Source: Carallia brachiata
Lineage: Eukaryota > Streptophyta > Magnoliopsida > Malpighiales > Rhizophoraceae
DNA: 64,000 bases
Direction: 5' to 3'
Assembly (NCBI GenBank): GCA_021464245.1
Contig: JADCRB010000018.1
Location: 2,089,261 to 2,153,260, forward strand
Within the stretch, counting starts at the first letter, position 1; every line of letters begins with the position of its first letter. Below, piece by piece: positions 11,106 to 23,600 of this stretch. The notes under the pieces were generated by a model. The model searched no databases. It saw only the letters and a program-made list of their open reading frames with translations, and was not told where the DNA came from. Made by a program: the position numbers and the translations under genes.

Positions 11106-12782
11106 ATGTATTGCCCATGCATTAATGAACAACATTGTGCCGCATGGAATATGGCACACTCTTATGATGCAATCATAAGAGGCCATGTGTGGAACTAAAA
11201 GGGGTGCTGCTAGATACAAAAGAAGTGTCTCCGAACATGATATTTTTAAGATGGAAAAAGTTATTGGGTGTGCACGAATGTTTGCCCAATTAAAATGATA
11301 ATGAGATTTTTTTGGAATTATTATGATATTTTTGTAAAGAGAGTATACGAAGTACATCAAATTGTGTTTTCTATTTTTTTTTACAAAGTACCATTGTAAT
11401 TTCAAAAAATTTCACTTTCATTACAATTAAATAAAATTTCGAACAACAAAATTTCGGGATTCCTACCGGTACTCTTTTAAGATATGGCAACGTAGAAAGA
11501 TATGGTTTGTCCAACAGGCATTCTTTGCCAACTTGGTTGTCCAATTAATCTGTAGCCTTCCTCGGGCGAGTGCGAATGGTTAAGAAGGTTTGACATTGCC
11601 CATTCTAATGTCACCGCCGACGTATGGATTCTAGCCAATAGGAGGAGCTGCACATCAATATTTCAAAATTATTCATCAATTTTTTAATCAAAAAGAGAAG
11701 GAAATTCCTACTTTTGCATAATTTTTTTAAAATAGATTTCAACTAAGATTTAATCTCAAAATTTTTAGTTATAAAGACAATTCTAATTCGAATGTGCTAT
11801 AGCTTATTAATTATGTTTGCAAGAATTCCAAAAGAATAATATTTTTAACTGGCAAGAGGTCAAAATTGTGCTTAACTCCAACAACCAGACTTTGTAATTA
11901 TTGATTTTTTGTTTTTTGAACAAAGATAAAAGAGTCCATTAGATTAAAATAAGTGTTCTAACAGGATTCTCACCAAACAATGCATCTAACTCTACCTATA
12001 GCGTGGCTGACGACCGGTATACAGGGCTGTAATTTAACATAAAGAAACAGAATGGATTTAAGTTCACTGCCACAATGAAATAAGAAGCAGCAAAAATGAA
12101 CATTATCTATTAAAGACAATACAGAGGAATGCCATTAGGATGCCACACATCAAATTGTTGAGAGCAATAAAGAAGAGCAGCAAGATGAAATTGCCGTCAC
12201 AAAACACACAAACACACACACACAAAGGTGCCATACATTATGATAACAAAAATGGTGAAAAATCATAAGGGTCAGATAAATATTTATTTTTCGATTTACG
12301 ATGTTAAGAGCTCTTTCTAAATTAACCTATCTTAAAAAAACAAAAAAAAAAAAAAGAAAAATCAATTTCGTGACCCTTCGTTTGTACCCAACAACACCTC
12401 TTTCAAGTAGTGGGTTTGATTACTCAGAACCACTAGTCAGGGTCTAAGTTTTTATTTTAAAAATTATAGTTCTAATTTTAAAAGAAAATATTTGTGATTT
12501 ATAAGAAATGAGAAGTTGGTCTAATAGATAGCTTAATAGGAAAACAAAATTAGTGTAGGAACTAATTAATTATATAATGTGGATAGTTTTTTTTTTCACG
12601 GATCCGTGTGCTTTCTCATTTTATAAATAAATAAACAATTTAAAAAATGCTTTTATTAAACAAAGATTTGCTCACAAAAAGGAAGAGAAATAAACAAAAA
12701 AAAGGAGGCAAAACCCATAATTTTACTCGTTAACTTTACGGTCTTTTAAGGATTTCACTTAGGATATTTTTTTTATTTTGGA
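11106..12782. other. Intergenic, no gene seen
   Basis: AT-rich, with a short CA-rich microsatellite near 12203-12223 and several A and T runs. No coding or structural element supported. Confidence 0.55.
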
Positions 12783-12790
12783 TTTCATCC

Positions 12791-13532
12791 CATAGTTACT
12801 AAATACGGCTCAACCCGGTTGGTTGGACCGGTGACCCAGTGACCCAGGTACTGGGTCAGGTCAGTTCGCGTGAACAGTAACCAGGTCATTTAAATAATAT
12901 AAAATTATTTTTTTTCACTTTTTACTGTACAACACAGTAAAAATAATATTTTTTAATGATGAATAGTGGTTAAATAGTAAAAAATTATAATTTTTTACAT
13001 TTTTTACTGTATAAACAGTAAAAATAATATTTTTTTAATGATAAACAGTATTCAAAACAGTAAAAATTATAATTTTTTTTTCATTTTTTACTACTTGAAC
13101 AATAATATTTGTATAATATATACACACTAAAATTTATTTTTTTTAACTTTTTACTATGTAAATGATAAAAATAATATTTTCATAATACTAAACAGTATTA
13201 CACAATATTTTTTTTGTACAATTTAATAATTTTTTTCTTTTTATAATCTTTTTTTCTGTATGCAATAATTTAACACTGTTCATATATCAAATAATATGTT
13301 ACAATTAATTTTAAAAAATAATTTTTTAAGAATTTTTATCAAAATTTTGATTAGTATAAATTATTTTTTAATTTATGAAAATGTAGTTATTGTACTAAAT
13401 TGTACAAAAAGTTTATATATATTATTTGATATATTTATTTTCTTAAGAATTAATAACCAATTGGTTGAACTAATGACCTACTGACCCAGTCGCCTGACTG
13501 GGTCAGTGTTCGAGCCAGTTTTAATAATTATG
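12791..13532. mobile_element. hAT-type MITE with 8-bp target duplication
   Basis: The element starts CATAGTTACTAAATACGGCTC and its far end, read on the minus strand, is CATAATTATTAAAACTGGCTC: a 21-bp terminal inverted repeat with 15 to 16 identities. It is flanked by an exact 8-bp direct repeat TTTCATCC (12783-12790 and 13533-13540), the size made by hAT transposases. Both ends also carry GACCCAG/CTGGGTC inverted motifs. The 742-bp body is AT-rich with tandem repeats and has no transposase, so it must be mobilised in trans. Confidence 0.85.
12900..13215. repeat. AT-rich tandem repeats inside the MITE
   Basis: Roughly four degenerate copies, 65-83 bp each, of a unit containing T-run, ACTTTTTACTGT, ACAGTAAAAATAATATTTTT and ATGATAAACAGT. 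The ACTGT...ACAGT part of each unit is itself a small inverted repeat. Confidence 0.75.
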
Positions 13533-13540
13533 TTTCATCC

Positions 13541-14744
13541 TCAATTTTTTTCTTTCCATCTTTTTTTTTGTTTTTTTATTAGTTAACTGTTAAGTGTGTT
13601 ACGTAACAGTTCAATTAGTGATACATTTAATGTTTTTATAGAATTAAAAGAAAAAGAGAGTAAAAAAAAAGTCATTGTTGGCTGCAAGGTGATAATAAGT
13701 TATTGACATGAGTTATAAGTAAAATGATATATTATTAATTAGACTGTCGCGTATTATATTTAATAATTAACTAATAAAAAGGAATAAAAAAATTTGACGA
13801 AAAGAATGTAAATTTAAAATAAAAAATATTTGTTAGTAAAATTTTTCAAAGACTTAAAAATAATGATGGAATTAGGTTTTTGGCACAAAAGAAAAACGCC
13901 TTCACCCGTTCACGGTGGAAAGTTAAATAAAAAAGAAACTCAAAAGTCAAAAACCCTTAAACCTTATTTGATCCAAGAAGAATCCAACCAGCAGAGACCA
14001 AAATACAGAGAGATACGGGGATGATGACGATGATGATATTGCTAGCAGCAGATGAAGGTTCATGCGTTCAATCGTACGGTCCAATTCTGGTGCCCCACCA
14101 GATTCTGTTGTGGGTTTTGGCAATGATCCCCATTGACACTGAAGATGGTGTCAGATAGAGTGTTTCACAGAAGATAAGAGACCCTCAATTGTAGTAGAGG
14201 TATTGGGTTATTATTCAGCTGTTGTTTTTCTTTTCTTTCTTTTTTGCATTGTTGCATTCACCCAAGAACCATAGTGTGGAACCATGATCTCAAAAAAAAA
14301 AAAAAAAAACATGGCTTTCTTTTGGGCCATCCTTCATTTCTTGGGTCACCCTTATACATATTTGCATTTTGCTGTCATGTGGATGGATAGATGTGCATGC
14401 TTATGTCCCTACTTTCTTCATTTTGCAGTAAAAGCTATATGTTAGCTTGCAAGCAGGAATTTGTTGCAAAATTTTTATTGAAATAGTATGCAATGGATTG
14501 AATTCTTGAATCACATCCTAAAATATAGATTCTTTTGTGGAATATGCCATTTAATGACTCTCGATAAAAAAGAAATGATAATTTCCTTTTTATATTTCAA
14601 TTTGATTTTGAAAGGGAATTTCCTAGATCGATTGCCTACTCATTTCATTTGACACTCAAGATTTCCTGATTTTTTATGTCGTGGAATCTTTCTTGGTGCA
14701 ATTTTGATTAACTAGAAGTAGTTTGCATATTGATTCTTCTGCAG
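13541..14744. other. Intergenic, no clear gene
   Basis: AT-rich. Between about 13960 and 14250 is a less AT-rich stretch (with a GATGATGACGATGATGAT run at 14022-14036 region) that looks like the first exon of a transcript, but I see no conserved frame. It lies upstream of the MED15 fragment. Confidence 0.4.
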
Positions 14745-15966
14745 AGTCTCTAAATTTGACAGCAGTGGCATGACAAGCTAATGGATTCGGTTGGCGAGAG
14801 GATGCGTACCGAAGAGTAACTTTCTTACCTTAATTTTTGTTTTGGATAAAGTTCATTGGTTTCATTAAACTCAAGCAAAATGGATGTTAGGTTGCTGGGA
14901 CAATGGATGTAATGGTTTAAATTTATGTGGACTACTTAGAAACCATTTTGTTCCTTTAAGGAACTTGAAATAAGCAATTACAACACTACATTAGATTAAA
15001 TAAATGAGATATTACCATTTCAAGATCATTCCCTCATTTTCCATATCTACAAATACTTTCTCTCATATGATTGCTTTTCATTTTACAGTTTGTTGTGTGC
15101 TTGGATTTTTGTGTACGACTTTTTTTTTTCCTTCTTTTCACGTTGCATGATCGAATTAGCAATTATTAGTTATCACGGTTAAACTCATAAAATGTACTTG
15201 TGCAGTAAAAACGAAGACATGGTTATTTTTGTTATATATTATACCATATACCTTCATTATTCTATATCTAGGAATTTTAAATTTTAAATTTTTACTTGTA
15301 TGTTTACCTTTTATTTTTATTGTTGTAAACATGCAAAGATACCAGAATGCTTAGTGCATGGAAGTATTGTTGACTCTTCAAGACTTTCAAGTAAATTTGA
15401 TGCAATTGGTAATATTGGGAAATATTTCAAGAAGCATGAAGATTGAAATCATTGTTGAATATTGAGTTTAAACAAGTTGTTCGTATAGTTTTGGGTGGAT
15501 TTCCCCATTAGTTATTTAGTTTTTTGTTTTTCTACGTCAGCATCAGTAAAGTTAAAAGATATTAAACCAGAGAATCCTACCATCTCATAGATGAAAGTGA
15601 GATGCCTTGGTGTAGCAAACTTTCCATGCTTCAAGGTACATTACAGCTGAACATGAATTTTGAAAGAGTTTTAGCAGGGGAAATAGGAGCGATGTCATAT
15701 TTAGTGAGCAACACAAAAACAAGAGGTGAACAATAGTAATCTAAATCAAGTAGATCTTAATCTCGCCAAAAAGAAGTTGGATAAACAAATTAACCCCCTT
15801 CTTCCTTTTTCCTCACGTGCTTGGCTTTAATCTGCAAACGAATTCCACTTCGAACCAAAAAACATACCTGTTTTTTCTTTTCACTTTGTAGATTAAAGCT
15901 TTGGAGATGACTGACTTGCACAAATCAAATGAGATGCACCAGATGCTTGCAGCTATGTCACAACAG
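14745..15966 (+). pseudogene. MED15 fragment A (two central exons)
   Basis: Two exons match exons of the main MED15 copy. Exon at 14745-14814, after a TCTGCAG acceptor, corresponds to 23556-23626 and reads like SLNLTAVA-stop-...GWREDAY. Exon 15892-15966, after TTGTAG and before GTATGT, is exactly 75 nt like 24435-24509 and reads IKALEMTDLHKSNEMHQ in place of IKAMKETYYPELNEWHQ. An in-frame TGA and the lack of any other MED15 exon show it is a dead fragment. No promoter is seen. It is on the same strand as the full copy, so a tandem duplication is likely. Confidence 0.78.
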
Positions 15967-18230
15967 GTATGTTTTTTGTACGCGTCTATGAATTTATTGT
16001 CTTTTAACTGGAAAACTACTGCTCCTGATTTATTTACAGCAGAATATGTAGATTGTTTGTGATGTGAGATTCAGCTTAGTGTTCACTGTTGATTCCTCTA
16101 TCTTGGTAATTAGTTAACTCCAATTTGAAAGGGTTAATTACAAAAAACAGAACATACATTTAGATTTCTTTTTTTTTTTTTTTCTGTGCATTTCAAACAC
16201 GAACTTCCTTTTTAATTAGTTAATATGAATTTTGTGTTTTTATCAAAATAATGTGTCGTCAAAGGTATTAATGACGAAATTCATTTGCGTGGCAATGTGG
16301 TGTCCCAGTGTGAGATCAAATGTCACATGTTTTGTCAACTGGACAGAAAATGTCATGTGTCCTTAGAGAAAAATCATAATGTGCCCAAAATAATTTTGAA
16401 AAAACACAGATTACAAATCAAGACCTACAAAATTAATTTGTAAATTTTTAGGAAAAAATACAAACAATGGAGCATTGTTTCTCCACTTTGTCTTCAAATA
16501 TAAATTACGACCCCTAATCACGTGGAGTGTATTTAAAAATTGTTCTTCCCTGTTGTGCAGGAATGATCCCTGTTTTGATTCGAATTGGAATTAAACCATA
16601 TTTGACCGGAATTAAACTGGAACTTGTTCTACAAAACCAAAATTGTAGGGAAGTTTAGTTTAGTTACAGTTGTGTCCTCTAAAAAATGTGCAACCACTAG
16701 TAATTCAGAACAATTTATTCCATCCCGTTGAAAAGGAAAAAAAAAAAAAAAAAAAACTAATTGTTCTAAATTAAGAAGATTTTTCTTGTTCATTGGACCC
16801 TAATTAATTGAGTTTTGATAAATAAAGAAGATTTGACTACTAATAAGGCACGTACAAATTTAGTTATTCATAAATTCCTTAGTTGTAATTATCGCATTAG
16901 TGAATTTGTATTAACCATTGATTCTATTTATTTTTCACCGTGAGTCCAAATAAGTATCATGTACCAATTCAAACAAGTATTCTAATTAGTCCTCATACGT
17001 AATTAAGGAAATAAATCTGATCAGTCATCTAATCAATTAAGTTTGTTTTTTCAAAAATATTTGACCACTATGTAGGTAAGTATTAGTCATTCTAAAATCA
17101 TTAATACATTCCTCATTAGTAATCACTGCCTTAAGAAAGTTTTGATAACTGTTGATTATATTATGTGAATTCAAACTTTGTAACAAATTAAACTTATATG
17201 CAAACAATTCTTTTGGGACCATTTTTAGTATGCAAATTCAAGAACATTGGCTATTTATATGATAGACAAACAAGATTATATAAACAAAGATGCTATAAAT
17301 ATTTCATATTGTTATTTATATATAATTAGTAATTATACTTAATTAAGTAAATAAATCAATTGTAGGGTATTGGCTGTTCAACTAATTAATTAAGCCACAA
17401 TTGGTTATATTTACAATAAAAAGGGAAACTTGATAAAAACATATCTTTGGTTTAGGGAAATTGGTAAGTTGGTAGTTTGCCTAAATTCAAAAATATTCAA
17501 TTGAAAATTCTTAGAGGGTTGAATCAGACTAATCGAATTAGACTGAATTAGGACCAAAACCAAGCTCAGAACAGAACAGAATGATCATGTAACATATGCT
17601 AAAAAAAATGTTGATGGTAAGATAGGGGAAAAAAGGTTGTTAAGTTCATTTCTTGTTTGTTATCATTTGTTTCAATTATGACTCAAGAGAGAGGAATAAA
17701 AGAGGCTTTTGATGGGAGAAAATAGGGGTTTGGAATTGGTGGGGTAATAATGAAAATAAGAATTCAAAAGCAAAAAAACTAAATTCAAAATAGATGCTAA
17801 TAACGTTATTCTGTCTGAATTTCGACATGCCTGAAGGTGTTGAGGTATTGATTTTGTGGGTCCCACATAGTTCTGTATGTAGGACCCACAAAATCGATGA
17901 CTTTATTAAATTTAGGAGGCCATAAAAATTTGACCTTGAGATACCTAAACAATACATTTTGGGAATGCTAGTGTGGAGGTAATGGCGGACAAACCCGAGA
18001 TTAGAAAAAAAAATTGTCATATTATCATAATTCGATGATTATAATCAATCGTATTCTTTAAAAACTAATATGTAATCTACATTGATTGTGATAGTGCCAC
18101 TTCATTCGAGTCAACACTTAGCATATGTCTAAACAAATCGATTGTAATAAATTATGATAGTGTTACATCTTTTGCATGGGCACTGGGAATATGTCTAAAC
18201 AAATCTACTGTAGGGAATGCATTTAAGATT
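15967..18230. other. Intergenic with one hairpin
   Basis: AT-rich sequence between MED15 fragment A and the MED15 promoter. The only structure noted is the inverted repeat at 17846-17900. Confidence 0.55.
17846..17900. repeat. Short inverted repeat (hairpin), 24-25 bp arms
   Basis: Left arm 17846-17869 (TATTGATTTTGTGGGTCCCACATA) pairs with right arm 17876-17900 with about three mismatches; the loop is GTTCTG. Compact and GC-richer than its surroundings. Could be a MITE core or a small-RNA foldback; no evidence of transcription from sequence alone. Confidence 0.7.
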
Positions 18231-18233
18231 TAC

Positions 18234-18241
18234 TATAAATA
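18234..18241 (+). promoter_or_regulatory. TATA box of the MED15 gene
   Basis: TATAAATA is followed about 30 bases later by a CT- and CA-rich leader (18268-18352) that ends in CTCTG with a good donor GTAAGT. The next acceptor in a fitting place is at 20641-20642, 34 bases before the MED15 start codon. Confidence 0.55.
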
Positions 18242-18267
18242 CAATTTCATCTGATAGCTCCAACACC

Positions 18268-18352
18268 ATCTGGTTTCAGTACCATACTCTCTCTCCTCCT
18301 CAACCATTCCACCACCATCAACCAGCGGCACTTCCTTTCTGCTCTGCCTCTG
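18268..18352 (+). other. Candidate 5'-UTR exon of MED15
   Basis: CT/CA-rich leader between the TATA box and donor GTAAGT (18353). The inferred leader intron is 18353-20642, ending TACTGTACAG. The acceptor side is conserved in the second MED15 copy (TATTGTACAG near 36163), which supports the exon edge. The exact transcription start is not visible. Confidence 0.5.
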
Positions 18353-20676
18353 GTAAGTTGTGTTTATGTATTTTTTTCGCTCCTCTTGGTCTTTGCAGGT
18401 TGTAATTCATGTGCTTTTGGTTTAGTTGGTTTACTTTTCGTTTCTGCGAGATTGGGTTGTTTGGATTGTTGTCAATCTCTCAATTGTATTTTGAAAGTCT
18501 ACTGATTGGAAAATCCCTGATTTACTTTCAAGAGTTGATTTTTTTTTTTTTTTTTTACCGGAGAGGCTTTGATTTAAAATATTATGGGGTAAAGATGGTA
18601 AAAGGGGGAATTCAAACGCATTTTTCAATAAAACCAAGACTACAATCAGGTTTTCCTTTTGTGTTTGTTCTGCCACCATTATAATTTACTTTTATTTGAA
18701 GCAAAAATTGCATCTTTTGCACTAGAATTACCATGGATATTGATATTTCATCTTAGTTCATTGTTAATTTCCCAACTGAAGTAATTATAATCTTTCCAAG
18801 ATGATCTTGAAGGGCATGAAAAATGGGTACTTGAGATGCTAAAAGGTTTCAAACTGTCTTCGAATTCAAAGGCACCTTTTTCGTTGATGATCTGTTAGGG
18901 TTTGTGGTATATGTAGAATTATTTTAGGGCTTTCCTTTTTAATGTTTCAAGTTTACTTAGGAACATTTTTGGGTAATGCATTTTGCTTGGAGATTTTATG
19001 TAGCTCCCCGCGCATTTTCCTTTTTGTTGATTCTCTGTTAATCATTCTCAAATCATTAGTCTAACAATTGCAAATCTATTCACCGTCTCATTTCCTACAA
19101 ATGATGTATGAGATGGTATTCCGTGTGTCTATTATTCTTCTTGGTCATCTCTGAGATTTTTTATTTCAGTTTTCTTGGTACATCAGAACGGATTCGGATT
19201 CAGTTTACAATTTATACTTTTGGTCTTTCTTTTGAAATAAATTATTATTGTTCCCAATCAGTTGAAAACATAAATATATAGTTTGTAAGGTTGATAACGA
19301 ATAAGCTGATTCGCATTGTTTGTTTTAGAGATGCAGTTGGTGGACTTCAAGAATTTGGTAAATACTTGTATTTTTTTTCCTCCAAAACATTACTGCTGGG
19401 TTTTTTGACTTCCAATACTCTCATCCGTTGGAGTTTGCTTCCTTTCATCTTAACATCCCTGATATGGGAATCATAGTTTTTGAAGAACCTTTCTTATTGC
19501 TCGAAGATTTTACTATATTTAAAGGGAATGCACGTACTGGTATTGATACTAATAATATATCTAAAAAAACCATTATGAATTTGATTAATTGGATGTTGAT
19601 TGCTATTGTTTATATGTCATTGTTGTACTTACATTTTCTTAATTGTAGTACAACCTATGAAAAATTAAATATTTTTGATAAAATAAAATTTTTCATATTC
19701 ATGAAATGAGATAAATGTGAAAAAAAAAATGTATTTCCCAGAGTCAGCCCAACACACAATTAGTTCGATTATGGACGCCCTCGGTGTATGTGACATGCTG
19801 GTTAGCATTAGTTGGTCTTCAGGTTGTTTATGCCAAATTGTCTGACAAATTCAGGAAAATTTATTTTTAGGCGAGCGAATATTGATGGACACTTGAGAAT
19901 AGTGTTGCTTTTTATAAGTACTGAGGAATATTCTTCTGCAAGTAAAGCATTTAAATGCATTTTTGTTTTTTTTCGTTTCTTTTTTTTTTTTTTTGGTTTG
20001 GAAAGAGTTTTTGTATTGATATGGAATAATCTCATTACAACTAACGAGAGTAAACATAATAGAAGTACAAACGAACTATTGTTGATATCACATTTCAACA
20101 TATGCAAATGAACTTACAAACTTATGTAGCAATAATAGTTAATATGAACCAAGTGTAACGCTAGAAATTTTCTTATCGGGTTGTTTTTCTTACATTACTA
20201 TATCAAGAAACCACCGACAACACATAATACTGCATCCACAAATATGCTTTCATTGCCCCATGGCTGAAATTCAGCAAACTCGTTCTTTGGTGGTGGAGCC
20301 AGCTAACTGACTCTCTATGTTTTCCACTGGAAATAAGAACGTTTATTTTTTAGGCCTAGTTTATGGTAAATCATTTAGTTAGTTTTTTGGATCAAATCTA
20401 CTTCTTTTAATAGATGGTGATGATGCAGTAAAATTTAGCAAATTATGTGCTACCAATGGAATCTGTTTTTCTCGATTATTTAGATAATGATTGTTTTTGT
20501 TTGAATTTATTGTTCAGTTCTCGATTATCAGTTTCATGTTGTGCACGTGTTAACTTGTTGTAGTGTTTCTCTCATTTTATGCAGTTTTGGACTTCTTTTT
20601 TCGGAATTTATAGTAATTATCAGCATGTCTTCTACTGTACAGTTAGCAGGAGTTATATTCCATTAATTGAAATCAG

Positions 20677-23600
20677 ATGGATACCAATAACCAGAGACCT
20701 GCCAACCCTAGAGGAAAAGCTGCCATAGAAGCAAGTGAATGGAGAGCTCGGTTGCCGCTTGATGGACGGCAGAAAATTGTCAACAAAATGTGAATTTTTT
20801 TTTTCATGGGGATTTTTGTGGTTCAACTATCACAGAAAAAATAGTATTTTAAGTTTCCTTAGGTGTTATTGGCAAGCTGAAGGATAGAAACTCTCAGTTC
20901 TACTTGAACAATCAAAGAAATGAAAAATGAAAAAAGAAATGATTGTTTAATTTATTGTCCATGCATTTAATTTTCAACATTTTTGGTTATCCCTAATTAA
21001 CATCATTTGTCCATTCTATGATATGCTGACCATCAGTTCCTTGTTTACTCCAAGCATTATTTTGGTGAATGCATTCATTCTCTACTATTTTTTTATCTTT
21101 TTTTTTTTTTTTTTAATTCTACTTTTATGCTGCTAATGGTGTCGGCCAATTTTGATTTGCTGCTACTAATGCTCTCTTCTTAAATGTTTGTGGGACGTCG
21201 AATACCCTGCCGTGCATCCATAGAATTGAGACATTAAAGAAGCACCTTCCCTTCTCTAGCCTAGAATTAGAAAAACTGACCAACATTGCTGGGAGTTTGA
21301 GGAGAAGATTTATTATACAGCCACAGACCAGGTAATTCTGCACTTCTCTGATTTCCAAATTTATTTTACTCAGCATGACAACTGATAGCGGAACGTGAAA
21401 GAGTTTAGCAATCTATGCTCTTGATGTGTAACAAATTTGCTTATTTTGGCACGGCAAAGGGATCTTCTAGCGGGTGGGAAATGTTTCCTACAGGTAGAGA
21501 GGGATTTTTCTATAGCGCCGCCCGGGGAGGGGATTTGGGGTTGGGAGATGCAGTAAAAGAAGCTGAAATTAGCCATATTAGTATGATTTTGCTGTCCATT
21601 ATCTGCTATTTTGGTGTCTTTGGATTCTTCTGAGCTTTTTTTTTTGATGATTTGTGAATGCAGATTGATTATCTTCGAAAAATATCTTCAAAGATGTTGA
21701 CAATAGAGAATCAAAATTCTTGGCCCAATGTATTGTCATCCAGTTTTGTTGGTCGTAGTAGCAAACCACAAGATCCTGGAGGTAATAATATCACAGAGCT
21801 TCGAAGAGTATACTGCAGTAGTAGAAACTTGTCTTTCATGTCTAATTTGCTTCATTATTCTCAATTGAGTATATTCTCCAAGTTCTAGCTATAATATGTC
21901 TGCAATTTAGCTCCTGCCAATGGGCATTACTACCCACCCTGTTAAGAATCTGTTGGAAACTTTTAAGAAAGTTTCTGAATTATTGGAAAACTTTGCTTGA
22001 GATTCAAATATCATGCTTCTCTTCTCTGCTTCCCTGTTTTCATATTGGAATACGATTCTGTGATTTGATTAATCCAATTTTAACTAAATCCTTTGTTCAG
22101 TACTAAGTGGCTCTATAGATGAATCAACTGGATTTTGTTCATTTTTATGGTCTGTTCTTTCCTAGCTGTTGTATCTCTAACGTGAATTCTTTCTTATCTT
22201 TTCTTGAACAGTCTTACACAATGTGCAGCCTCAAGTTAACAATCAAGGGCACTCTCTTCCTATCCCTTTATCGGTTCATCAATCTCAAGGGTGCCAGCAT
22301 CTGGTATCTCAAAACATGCAGAATAATATAGCGTCTAGTGGAGTTCAAAGTTCTGCCGGATTACCATCTGCACTGCCAACTGTTTTGAGTTCAAACCAGT
22401 CTCCTTTCTCCAGTGTTGTTGGCCAAAATACTGACAATACTGACGTGCAGAACATTTCTGGCATTTTGCATAATTCGATAGGTAATTCAAGGAGGCAAGG
22501 GGTGCTTGCCAATGATTTTGCCAATCAGGGGCAAATGCCCATTAAGCAACAAGTATCACCACAACAACAACAACAACCAACCCAAAATTCTCAAGATTGT
22601 CTTTATCAGCAGCTTATGAAACAGAAACTTCAGCAAGGAAATCTCCCACATACGCTAATGCAGCAACAGCAACAGAGCTCAGAGTTGACAAGTATGTTAA
22701 GAAAATATGCTAATGATTCAGACCATTGCTGGCATTTTACCATTGTTTCCACAAGAATCTTTATTGGTTGCTTTCATTTTTTTTTTTCTTTGTTTGAGTA
22801 GCAATTTTCAGTGAATCAACTATCTACTTGTTTATCAAGTCTAACACACTGCATCTGCCACCATCTCACAGTTTGGATAAATGGCACTGCTTATTACCTT
22901 TCATTGATTTTTACAACAGGAACGACTTTGCCTTATTGTAATAGAGTAATACCTCCACCATTAGAGAGATTATTCAGCAAGTATTCTGAGACACTGGGGC
23001 TAGGGTATATTATTAAGCCTACATTTCTTACAATTACTTGAACAGAACAGTTTTGCATTCAAATATGTGTAAACATAATGGTGCTTAATATTCTGATGAG
23101 ATTATTTCTATTAATGGAGAAGCTTTTCGATGTCTAAACTTCCGTGTCCATCTCCTTTGGACAAGGATATTGACCCATTGATGCGACTCTGAATAAATTG
23201 CCATTATTTCCCAAATTTTTTACAACCAAGGATTCTCTAATATGCATCTCGAATACTTAAGTGGCATCCCTTCTTGTATGCTGGGGCAATGCCTTAAAGC
23301 ATGATAAATTTTGTTAGCTTCTTATCATTCACATACTCGCTGCAGATTTTCATTTTTATTCCTCTTCACAAGGTAAAATATTGATACACTCTTTTTGCAA
23401 GTGTGCTGAAATTGGTCGTTAAATTCTCACCTGTGAGTTGTGACATTCCAGTTTATCAATGTTCGAGCTGATATGCAATGCTATTGGACTTGTACTTCAT
23501 TATGCGTTTCTTTCATATGACTTTATGTATGATATTACTTGTGTCATTGTTGCAGATTCACTAGATTCAACAGCACAGACCACACATATAAATAGAGGCG

